From assembly GCA_036564195.1 (NCBI GenBank), contig DATCLA010000175.1:1-46870 (forward strand): a stretch of DNA of 46,870 nucleotides, written 5' to 3'. Both the position numbers and the translations under genes were made by a program. This document shows, piece after piece, positions 16,663-23,132 of the stretch. The notes under the pieces are model-generated. The model ran no database searches, was not told the origin of the DNA, and saw only the letters and a list, made by a program, of their open reading frames with translations. Numbering within the stretch: the first letter of the stretch is position 1; each line of letters begins with the position of its first letter. The stretch comes from DATCLA01 sp036564195. Its GTDB lineage: Bacteria > Bacillota > UBA4882 > UBA8346.

Positions 16663-17378
16663 ATGGAATTACGTTACGCGGTAAGCCCCAAAGACGTTAA
16701 GACCTATGATACACAGCACCTGCTGGAGAATTTTCTGGTCCAAGGCTTATTTTAGCCGGGTGAAACCAAATTGGTCTATAGCCATGTGGACCGGATTATT
16801 TTCGGCAGTGTCTGCCCGATTAAGCCGATTGCTTTGGAAGCTGGTGGGGAATTGCGTGCCAAATATTTTTTGGAACGCCGGGAAATGGGCATTATCAATA
16901 TCGGTCCCCGAGGAACCGTACTGTTGACGGCACTGACTACCTGCTCGGAACGAAAGACGGTCTTTATATTGGAAAGGGTTCCAAAGAGATCAAATTTTCC
17001 AGCGTCGACCCGACCCAACCGGCTAAATTCTACCTCAACAGTGCACCGGCGCACCAGACTTACCCTACTAAATTAATAAAGCCGGAGAATTGTGTCCGGG
17101 TGGAATTAGGTACACTGGAGGAATCAAACCACCGGGTAATTACCAAATACATCTTACCGGGACAAGTTGAAAGCTGCCAATTGGTAATGGGCATGACTTC
17201 ATTGAAACCCGGCAGTGTCTGGAATACCATGCCTTGCCACACCCATGGCCGAAGAATGGAGGTCTATCTTTACTTTGATTTACCTGAAGATGCTGTGGTC
17301 TTCCACTATATGGGTGAACCGGCTGAAACCAGTCATATTGTGATGCACAACGAAGAAGCGGTAATTTCCCCCAGTTGA
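16663..17378 (+). pseudogene. kduI: Decayed kduI (5-keto-4-deoxyuronate isomerase), three lesions
   Basis: KduI converts 5-keto-4-deoxyuronate to 3-deoxy-2,5-diketogluconate in pectin and glycosaminoglycan breakdown. The reading starts well (AAGGAGG, then ATG 16663, MELRYAVSPKDVKTYDTQ) and later parts match KduI closely: LVYSHVDRIIFGS, YFLERREMGIINIG, AKFYLNSAPAHQTYPTK and WNTMPCHTHGRRMEVYLYF. Lesion one is an in-frame TAG at 16753-16755 (LVQGLF*PGE). Lesion two is a one-base loss near 16920 (GTA-CT-GTT-GAC where GTA-ACT-GTT-GAC is expected), which moves the rest to another frame. Lesion three is TGA at 17376-17378 after VISPS, where the family continues with W and about 45 more residues that are absent; a terminator follows at once. 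The metal-site histidine motif CHTH survives. A working enzyme cannot be made. Confidence 0.88.
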
Positions 17379-17380
17379 CG

Positions 17381-17422
17381 GGCAGCACTGGATTGCACCA
17401 TTCCCTGCTGCCTGTTTCTTTT
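17381..17422 (+). terminator. Rho-independent terminator after the broken kduI
   Basis: GGCAGCA (17381-17387) pairs with TGCTGCC (17406-17412), with GGA/TCC pairing possible inside the loop, and TGTTTCTTTT follows. It begins two bases after the premature TGA, as expected if the last 45 codons of kduI were deleted. Confidence 0.7.
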
Positions 17423-17475
17423 GAATGACCCCTCTGAAATATTATTAAAGTATCGACGGTTTGTTTAAAAAAGCC

Positions 17476-18807
17476 TTACAACTGGCTAACAGTCTTGGTC
17501 GGCACCTCCACACTGGCCGGTTCGCTTTCCAGCCCAGAAAACTCCCGGGAAATTATTTCCAGACTTCTTAGGTCAGCTTCATATTTAAGATTATATTTGG
17601 TCTGTCCCTTGTCGACTTCCCCTAATTTGGTTCGCTTACCATTGGTAGCGATTTTATAAATTTGATAACATTTAATTTCTTTGGCGTCAGTCACTGCCCA
17701 GGTAAGTTCCAAAGTAGATTTTTCCGTTATCAGACGTAAGTTTTTTACCGGTTCTGGGGAACTGACTTTCACTACATACACTTGGGGATAATTTCTGCCG
17801 TTATCATTCCGATTATAAACCGCCTTGGTCTGATCCGGTGAGAAATTGGGGTTGGGTTGGAGCATTGCCGCACCGACTTGAAAATGGTGTTCTCCCACAG
17901 CCCTGACTTCCCCCTTATCGGGGTTGTAGACTACGATTTGACCGTAATAACTGCTTTTTTTATTGGTTACGGCAATGATGAGAGATTTACCATCCTCCGC
18001 CCAACTATGTGGCCCGGATAATTCGGAAATAACTTTTACCGGTTCCCCTTTGCGGTTTATAATACAGAGCCGGTCAGCCTCACTATAAGAAAAGCAGTTG
18101 CCCCCCGGTTGCCAGTCCCAATTCTGGATAGTTTCGGATACCAACTGTCTGGCCACACCGGTATAGGCATCCATAATCCAGCCAGCCGCTTCGGCTGTAA
18201 CCTGATTTGATAAATTACAAAAGATTGATAAATCCGGGTGTTTGGTGAAGCGTACCCGGCATACCTTCCCGGGTAACGGAATAATTAAGATCTTCTGAGT
18301 CTGCAATGAATAAATTTCGGCAGCACCTCCTCCGCTGGTTTGAGCATGGAGCAACAGGTGCTCGCCATCAGGGTGACCCGGTGCCAGCTGAATGGCACCG
18401 GGAGCCTTAAATAATATCTTCGCTTCCTGGGAAGCAAGGTTATAACTGTAGACTGCGGTTTGTTGATTACGCTCCCGGGTTACGTAGTAAAATACCTCCG
18501 GGCGCTTCCGATCCCATTGGACCGCTCCAACCGGGGTTTCGGTTAGTTTTATCTGTTCCGGCTGGTCATTAAGGCTTTTTACCAGATAAACCTGACCTTT
18601 TTTCCCCCGGAATAACAGTAGGGAACCATCGGCGTTCCAAGCCGGCACATCATAGCCCTGATGATACGCATAGCTTAAGCCGGTCGAGACCCGCCAAACC
18701 TCCCCCGGGCCGAAATTAACCGCTTTTGTACTCAAACTGTTGGTTAAAGCCATTGCTAAATTCAATAATAAGATTAAACCTATCGAAGTTTTGAAATGTT
18801 TTTGCAT
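17476..18807 (-). CDS. Secreted beta-propeller protein with C-terminal FN3-like domain
   Basis: A secreted 443-residue protein. A signal peptide (SIGLILLLNLAMALTNSLS) is followed by TolB/WD-like propeller repeats, for example VPAWNADGSLLLFRGKKGQV, AVQWDRKRPEVFYYVTRERN, NWDWQPGGNCFSYSEADRLC and PNFSPDQTKAVYNRNDNG. The last about 85 residues (PVKNLRLITEKSTLELTWAV onward) look like a fibronectin type III domain. Oligogalacturonate lyases (PL22) have the same propeller form and act just before KduI; the stretch QPNPNFSPD is where such enzymes have Q-x-HP-x-FSPDG, but the metal-binding His is Asn/Pro here, so activity as a PL22 lyase is doubtful. It sits opposite the broken kduI and has its own strong promoter. 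Fold is fairly sure; function is not. Confidence 0.65.
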   Translation of the reverse strand: MQKHFKTSIGLILLLNLAMALTNSLSTKAVNFGPGEVWRVSTGLSYAYHQGYDVPAWNADGSLLLFRGKKGQVYLVKSLNDQPEQIKLTETPVGAVQWDRKRPEVFYYVTRERNQQTAVYSYNLASQEAKILFKAPGAIQLAPGHPDGEHLLLHAQTSGGGAAEIYSLQTQKILIIPLPGKVCRVRFTKHPDLSIFCNLSNQVTAEAAGWIMDAYTGVARQLVSETIQNWDWQPGGNCFSYSEADRLCIINRKGEPVKVISELSGPHSWAEDGKSLIIAVTNKKSSYYGQIVVYNPDKGEVRAVGEHHFQVGAAMLQPNPNFSPDQTKAVYNRNDNGRNYPQVYVVKVSSPEPVKNLRLITEKSTLELTWAVTDAKEIKCYQIYKIATNGKRTKLGEVDKGQTKYNLKYEADLRSLEIISREFSGLESEPASVEVPTKTVSQL

Positions 18808-18975
18808 AAAAACTGCACCTTCGTCAATTTTATTAGCGGTTAGCCGCTTCTAGCTGTTTTCTAGTCAAGCATATGATCAGGTCATTCAAATTAATACTGT
18901 AAAAGCTATTTGGTTCGAAGTTTTCAAAACCATCTCAAGATCACTGCTTTCATGGACGGCTATAATCTCTTATTA

Positions 18976-19004
18976 AATATATTTAAATTACCTTATATTG
19001 TCAA
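18976..19004 (-). promoter_or_regulatory. Strong sigma-A promoter for the propeller gene
   Basis: Minus strand TTGACA (19004-18999), a 17-base spacer, and TATATT (18981-18976), 11 of 12 consensus positions. The leader would be about 160 bases and contains a small AGCGG-CTAA-CCGCT hairpin (about 18838-18851) shortly before the ribosome site. The rest of 18808-19205 shows nothing I can name. Confidence 0.7.
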
Positions 19005-19205
19005 TGCTGGTGGTTTGTTCCGGATGAATGTGATAACCCGGACTCTCTAGTTACCAGCCGTCGGTTTGCCATCACCATCCCGTATTTACCCAAATTAAAA
19101 AGCCGTTATTTGGCATGACTGGTTTATATACCGAGTTGATTCCATAATTCTCCCATCTACATTTGCAAATCAATATTACCAGGCTCTCCCGGTTTTATAA
19201 CCAGT

Positions 19206-19484
19206 TCATCTTATCAAGCAGTGAAAATATAGATAGACTACTCCGCCAATTTGAAGCACGGCAATCGCCGGCAGTCCCCACATAAAACTAGGATGCCGGG
19301 TCTTATGACGGAAGACGCGACAACCGCAGTAAACCCCGGGGCTAGCTCCAAAAACAGCAATTGTAAAGAAGAACCGCTCCGGAATTCGCCACCGGTGATG
19401 CCTGGCCTTGTATTTATCCAAAGCTACCGCAACAAAACCGGTAATATTTAAAATAAAAGTTATAATCCCAATTACTTTTAACAA
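19206..19484 (-). CDS. DUF1294 family small membrane protein
   Basis: Small integral membrane protein of the DUF1294 family, about 92 residues from TTG 19484. The family pattern is clear: an N-terminal membrane helix (VIGIITFILNITGFVAVALD), the conserved DKYKARHHRWRIPERFFF segment, a second helix with GASPGVYCGCRVFRHKTRHP, and a final helix (LPAIAVLQIGGVVYLYF). Its function is unknown; it sometimes occurs fused to a cold-shock domain, which is not the case here. TTG 19484 follows GAGGGAG closely; ATG 19505 would add seven residues with a weaker site. It is divergent from the nifS-thiI operon. Confidence 0.8.
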   Translation of the reverse strand: MLKVIGIITFILNITGFVAVALDKYKARHHRWRIPERFFFTIAVFGASPGVYCGCRVFRHKTRHPSFMWGLPAIAVLQIGGVVYLYFHCLIR

Positions 19485-19643
19485 ATTTCTCCCTCTCTTT
19501 TGCATCAATTACCCAATGTGAGTTCTGTTTTTCCGGGCTCCAACAAACACGGGTTTGAACTATAATAGTATTATAGGTTCTTTCCTCATTTTGGAGAAGG
19601 CTTTCGGCACAGATTTTCCCCTATTAAACCTTAAAATTTTTTA

Positions 19644-19655
19644 AATCCCGGGATT
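19644..19655. promoter_or_regulatory. Perfect 12-bp palindrome in the nifS promoter region
   Basis: AATCCCGGGATT is a perfect palindrome centred about 26 bases upstream of a TATAAT at 19672-19677 that is suited as the -10 box of the nifS-thiI operon. No normal -35 box is present, so a regulator binding at the palindrome may control or help this promoter. Confidence 0.4.
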
Positions 19656-19671
19656 CGGGTTGATTTTAGGC

Positions 19672-19677
19672 TATAAT
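19672..19677 (+). promoter_or_regulatory. -10 box upstream of the cysteine desulfurase gene
   Basis: A perfect TATAAT lies about 90 bases before the chosen GTG start. No -35 consensus is found at 16-18 bases. Transcription from here would start near 19684 and argues against the TTG at 19690 as translation start. Confidence 0.4.
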
Positions 19678-19764
19678 ACCAGAGTATGATTGTTTAAAGG
19701 CAGGAATTCGCTAAGCCATTACCGAAGAATAATTAGGCTTAACGGAAAATCGCAAACAAGCAAG

Positions 19765-20928
19765 GTGATTACAATCAACGACGTCTATTTGGATAACAGC
19801 GCTACTACCCGCCCCACGCCAGAAGTGCTTGCTGCAATGAACGACACCGCCCTGAATTATTACGGTAATCCCTCTTCACTCCACCGTAAAGGACTGGAGG
19901 CAGAAAAGTTATTAAAAGCCTCCCGGGAAGAACTGGCTGCAGCGTTAGGGGTCACCGCAGCAGAACTGATTTTTACCTCCGGTGGAACCGAAGCCAATAA
20001 TCTAGCAATCCTAGGGACTGTTCATAGTTATCAACAACGGAGCCGGCATCTGGTTACCACCGCAATCGAACATCCCTCGGTTTTAAACGTCTTTAAGCGG
20101 CTGGAGCGGGAGGGTTACGAAGTTACCTACCTTCCGGTCGACAGCCATGGCCAGGTTGACCTGGAGGCTTTTAAAACCGCTCTTGCTCAAAAGCCGCTCT
20201 TAATCAGTATGATGCTGGTTAATAATGAAACCGGCGCCATCCAACCGGTGGCCGCCGCTGCCCGAATGGCTGCGACTCTAAATCCGAAACCGATTTTTCA
20301 TGTCGACGCAATCCAGGCTATTGGCAAAGTTAATTTTGCAATCCGCCAATCCCAGGTTGATTTGTTATCCTTCAGCGGCCATAAATTTCACGGTCCCAAA
20401 GGAGTCGGCGCACTCTATATCAGAAAAAACCTTCGTATTACTCCGTTACTTAACGGTGGAGGCCAGGAGGGTGGGTTAAGGTCAGGTACGGAAAACCTTC
20501 CCGCCATCGTCGGCATGTCTCGGGCCGCTACGACTACGCTAAAAAATCTGCAAACCAATCTTCCCAAACTGGCTTCATTAAAGCAGCGACTGGCCCAGGG
20601 AATTATGGACCAGATTGAGCAGGTTCGGATTAACAGCTCACTAACTGACGGTGCCCCCCATATTCTCAATGTCTCTTTTAAAGGAGTCAAAGGTGAAGTT
20701 CTGTTGCATGCCCTGGAGAGCGACGGGATCTTTGTTTCGACAGGATCCGCCTGCACTTCCCGTAAAAAATCCTATAGTCATGTTTTAACAGCAATGGGCC
20801 TTACCCCAACCGAAATGGAGGGGGCGATCCGTTTCAGTTTCAGCATTTACAATACTGAAGCTGAGATAGATTATACACTTGAATCTTTAAAAAAACATCT
20901 TCCGGAACTACGCCGGATCACAGGATAG
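19765..20928 (+). CDS. Cysteine desulfurase, NifS/IscS family (NifZ-type partner of ThiI)
   Basis: PLP enzyme that removes sulfur from cysteine and holds it as a persulfide. Motifs: VYLDNSATTRPTPEV at the N-terminus, IFTSGGTEANNLAI, TTAIEHPSVLN, the PLP lysine in SFSGHKFHGPKG (about K207), and the catalytic cysteine in STGSACTSRKKSYSHVL (about C330). Length is about 387 residues. The frame is open from TTG 19690, but a start at GTG 19765 gives MITINDVYLDNSATT, the normal family N-terminus; its ribosome site is poor, so the exact start is uncertain. It lies 9 bases before thiI. In Bacillus subtilis the NifZ-ThiI pair makes 4-thiouridine in tRNA, which is the most likely job here, with thiazole synthesis as an alternative. 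No iscU or sufU is adjacent. Confidence 0.92.
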   Translation: MITINDVYLDNSATTRPTPEVLAAMNDTALNYYGNPSSLHRKGLEAEKLLKASREELAAALGVTAAELIFTSGGTEANNLAILGTVHSYQQRSRHLVTTAIEHPSVLNVFKRLEREGYEVTYLPVDSHGQVDLEAFKTALAQKPLLISMMLVNNETGAIQPVAAAARMAATLNPKPIFHVDAIQAIGKVNFAIRQSQVDLLSFSGHKFHGPKGVGALYIRKNLRITPLLNGGGQEGGLRSGTENLPAIVGMSRAATTTLKNLQTNLPKLASLKQRLAQGIMDQIEQVRINSSLTDGAPHILNVSFKGVKGEVLLHALESDGIFVSTGSACTSRKKSYSHVLTAMGLTPTEMEGAIRFSFSIYNTEAEIDYTLESLKKHLPELRRITG

Positions 20929-20937
20929 GTGCCAGCT

Positions 20938-22107
20938 ATGGAAAGTGTATTAATTATCCGTTACGGTGAGATTAGCCTTAAAGGTGCGAACCGCCATTAT
21001 TTTGAGGATACTCTGGTTAAAAACATCAAAAGTCGGCTTAAAAACTACCCCGGTCTGAACATTACCAAGGGGGATTCCCGCATCTACCTTGAACCGGGCA
21101 ATAACGACCCGCAAACCTTACTGGCGGAACTTACCGGAGTCTTTGGGGTAGTTTCGGTCAGTATCGCTAGCCGGTTTCCGGCAGAGTTGGAACAGATCTA
21201 TAATGCCGCCCGGCAGGCTGTTGCCCGAACCCTGCAGGAACGACCGATCAAAAGTTTTAAAGTTCAGTCCCGGCGGGGCAATAAACAATTTCCCCTGGAA
21301 TCCTTAGAGATTAGCAGACGAGTGGGAGCTGCGGTTTTAGAAGCTTTCCCCCAAATCGAAGTTGACGTCCATCACCCCGATCTAACCGTCTATGTTGAGG
21401 TCCGAGAGTTAGCCTATGTCTATACTGAAAAAATTCCCGGACCCGGCGGAATGCCCTATGGGACTAATGGTAAAGCCCTGTTACTCCTTTCTGGCGGTAT
21501 TGATAGTCCGGTAGCCGGGTGGTTAATGGCCAAACGGGGTGTCGTCATCGAAGCCCTGCATTTCCACAGCTATCCCTTTACCAGTGAGCGGGCGCAGGAG
21601 AAAGTCTTTGAATTAGTCCGAATCTTATGCCGTTCCTGCCTTCAAATTGTTTTACACTCAATTAATCTCCTGGAAATCCAACAGGCAATCAAGGCCAGCT
21701 GCCCGGAAGAGTACTTCACTATCATTTCGCGGCGTTTTATGATGTACATCGCCGAAGCAATAGCTGACCGCCGGAAATGTCAGGCGCTCATCACCGGGGA
21801 AAACATCGGCCAGGTCGCCAGCCAAACCATTGAGGGGTTACAGGTTACCAATGCCGCGGTCCGGTTGCCGGTCTTCCGCCCGTTGTTGGCCATGGACAAG
21901 CGGGAGATTGTGGACTGGGCTGTGAAAATCGGTACCTATGACGTTTCTGTAGAACCCTATGAGGACTGTTGCACCGTTTTTCTCCCCAAACATCCGGTAA
22001 CCAAACCACGGCTGGAGAAAGTGGCTGCCCTGGAAGCCCCGCTCATGATCCCGACTTTAGTGGCGCAGGCTTTAGCGAAAATTGAAACACAGGTTTTCAG
22101 AGCTTAA
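20938..22107 (+). CDS. thiI: tRNA 4-thiouridine synthetase ThiI
   Basis: ThiI adenylates uridine 8 of tRNA and transfers sulfur supplied by the desulfurase; in some bacteria it also serves thiazole synthesis. The 389-residue protein has the N-terminal ferredoxin-like part (IRYGEISLKGANR), a THUMP domain (about 60-165), the PP-loop LLLLSGGIDSPVAGWLM (about 181-197) and the CQALITGENIGQVASQT motif. The rhodanese domain found in E. coli ThiI is absent, as in most Firmicutes, so sulfur must be delivered directly from the cysteine desulfurase encoded upstream. ATG 20938 is preferred; GTG 20929 overlaps the upstream gene end and would add three residues. The two genes form a compact operon. Confidence 0.94.
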   Translation: MESVLIIRYGEISLKGANRHYFEDTLVKNIKSRLKNYPGLNITKGDSRIYLEPGNNDPQTLLAELTGVFGVVSVSIASRFPAELEQIYNAARQAVARTLQERPIKSFKVQSRRGNKQFPLESLEISRRVGAAVLEAFPQIEVDVHHPDLTVYVEVRELAYVYTEKIPGPGGMPYGTNGKALLLLSGGIDSPVAGWLMAKRGVVIEALHFHSYPFTSERAQEKVFELVRILCRSCLQIVLHSINLLEIQQAIKASCPEEYFTIISRRFMMYIAEAIADRRKCQALITGENIGQVASQTIEGLQVTNAAVRLPVFRPLLAMDKREIVDWAVKIGTYDVSVEPYEDCCTVFLPKHPVTKPRLEKVAALEAPLMIPTLVAQALAKIETQVFRA

Positions 22108-22182
22108 CCGTTCTTATTCATCATTTGTTAACTAAGCTTCCCTTTACAATTAAGGGATGGTATGTTAAAATATAATTGAAAT

Positions 22183-22197
22183 TGAAAATCGTTTTCA
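22183..22197. promoter_or_regulatory. Fur-like box at the fur-family gene's own promoter
   Basis: TGAAAATCGTTTTCA fits the 7-1-7 Fur/PerR box form (TGATAAT-N-ATTATCA) with near-perfect symmetry. It lies directly after a TATAAT at 22171-22176 and before the start codon, which points to autoregulation. Confidence 0.65.
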
Positions 22198-22211
22198 GTG
22201 AGGGTGATGTT

Positions 22212-22655
22212 TTGGACCATAGTCGTGAACGGGAAATATTTCAGGAATATTTAGCCGAAAAAAATCTAAAATTTACCGAACAACGCCGGATCATCTTAAA
22301 CAGTTTCTTAGCAACCGAGACTCATTTCTCCGTTGAGGAATTGTATGACCGGATTAAACGCAACTATCCGGAAATTGGCCAGACTACCGTCTACCGGACT
22401 TTAAAACTATTGACTGATTGTGGTTTAGCAAATGAACTGAAATTTACCAACAGTGTCTCCCGTTATGAGCACCTCTTCGGCCATGAACACCATGATCACC
22501 TTATTTGTACCGAATGTGGCAAGGTAATCGAAGTCAGAGACGAGGAGATTGAAGTATTGCAAAAAGAGTTGGCCCAGAAACACCACTTTCTCGTCACCGC
22601 ACACCGGATGGAACTGTACGGTCAATGTCAAGACTGTCAAAATAAAGATCAATAG
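22212..22655 (+). CDS. Fur-family metal- or peroxide-responsive repressor
   Basis: Ferric-uptake-regulator family protein, 147 residues from TTG 22212, which has GAGG 8 bases upstream; an in-frame TTG at 22176 lies inside the promoter and Fur box and is unlikely. The N-terminal winged helix contains LKFTEQRRIILNSFL and the recognition helix GQTTVYRTLKLLTDCGL. The C-terminal metal domain has HEHHDHLICTECGKVIEV, with the CxxC (CTEC, about 99-102) and a second CxxC (CQDC, about 139-142) that form the structural zinc site. Sequence alone does not separate Fur from PerR or Zur. The following feo operon carries a matching box, so iron control is most likely. A terminator overlaps the stop codon. 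Confidence 0.9.
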   Translation: MDHSREREIFQEYLAEKNLKFTEQRRIILNSFLATETHFSVEELYDRIKRNYPEIGQTTVYRTLKLLTDCGLANELKFTNSVSRYEHLFGHEHHDHLICTECGKVIEVRDEEIEVLQKELAQKHHFLVTAHRMELYGQCQDCQNKDQ

Positions 22656-22680
22656 ATTTTTGGAGTTAAATCTATTTTTT
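22651..22680 (+). terminator. Rho-independent terminator overlapping the fur stop codon
   Basis: AATAGATTT (22651-22659) pairs with AAATCTATT (22668-22676) around an 8-base loop, followed by TTTT (part of a longer T-run). The fur stop TAG (22653-22655) is inside the stem. It separates fur from the feo operon. Confidence 0.85.
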
Positions 22681-22689
22681 ACAGTCTAA

Positions 22690-22718
22690 ATGAAAATGAA
22701 TTTCATAGTCATTATAAA
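22690..22718 (+). promoter_or_regulatory. Feo operon promoter with overlapping Fur-like box
   Basis: ATGAAA (22690-22695), 17 bases, TATAAA (22713-22718) form a reasonable sigma-A promoter. TGAAAATGAATTTCA at 22691-22705, a Fur-like 7-1-7 box, covers the -35 element and part of the spacer, so Fur binding would block polymerase. It shares its left half TGAAAAT with the box at the fur gene. Confidence 0.65.
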
Positions 22719-22738
22719 TAACGAAATCAGGTGGTATC

Positions 22739-22906
22739 ATGCTCGAGTGGTTTATTATCGGTCTCATTGGCGCCGTAATCATCGGCTGGGTCCGTTGGCA
22801 AAGCAGACACACCTGTAAATGCTGTAACGGCTGTTCGGCCTGTTGCAACCGAAATCAAAATTATTTCCAAACAGAGGTGCATCATGATGAAAATTCAAAC
22901 CCTTGA
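22739..22906 (+). CDS. FeoB-associated Cys-rich membrane peptide
   Basis: A 55-residue protein: an N-terminal membrane helix (WFIIGLIGAVIIGWVRW) followed by a cysteine cluster TCKCCNGCSACCNRN. This is the make-up of the small FeoB-associated Cys-rich proteins found in Firmicutes feo operons. AGGTGG lies 5 bases before ATG 22739 and the gene overlaps feoA by 23 bases. Six cysteines within eleven residues suggest iron handling at the membrane, but a direct function has not been shown by this sequence. In most operons the gene follows feoB; here it comes first. Confidence 0.8.
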   Translation: MLEWFIIGLIGAVIIGWVRWQSRHTCKCCNGCSACCNRNQNYFQTEVHHDENSNP

Positions 22907-23132
22907 CCGGATCAAAAAAGGTCACCACTGTATCATCAGGCAGATCCCTTCCGGCGAGATCCGGGCTCAAGCGATCCGATTTAATTTAATTGAAGGAAAT
23001 ACTGCAATTTGCCAAGAGATCATCCCGGCTGGGCCGATCATCATAAAAATCGGCCGTCAGGAGATCGCCTTAGGACGAAAACTGGCGCAACAGATCAAAG
23101 TGGAGGAAACCGGCTATGAGACAACATCGTAA
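22884..23132 (+). CDS. feoA: Ferrous iron transport accessory protein FeoA
   Basis: FeoA is a small SH3-like cytoplasmic protein that supports FeoB-driven Fe(II) uptake. The 82-residue sequence shows the family's beta-rich pattern: an opening in which KGHHCIIRQIPSG takes the place of GxxxxVxxI, AQAIRFNLIEGNTAICQEII, a glycine/proline turn (PAGPIIIKIGRQEIALGRKLA) and a basic end. The expected MGL-type motif reads IRFNLIEG. GAGGTG lies just ahead of ATG 22884; a second ATG follows directly. It overlaps both neighbours (23 bases with the Cys-rich peptide, 17 with feoB), so translation of the operon is coupled. Confidence 0.88.
   Translation: MMKIQTLDRIKKGHHCIIRQIPSGEIRAQAIRFNLIEGNTAICQEIIPAGPIIIKIGRQEIALGRKLAQQIKVEETGYETTS

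Noticed and set aside
16663..17378. Programmed readthrough or frameshifting in kduI
   Set aside because: Needs TAG readthrough and a frameshift and still leaves the protein about 45 residues short; no slippery site or stimulatory structure was seen. Decay is simpler.
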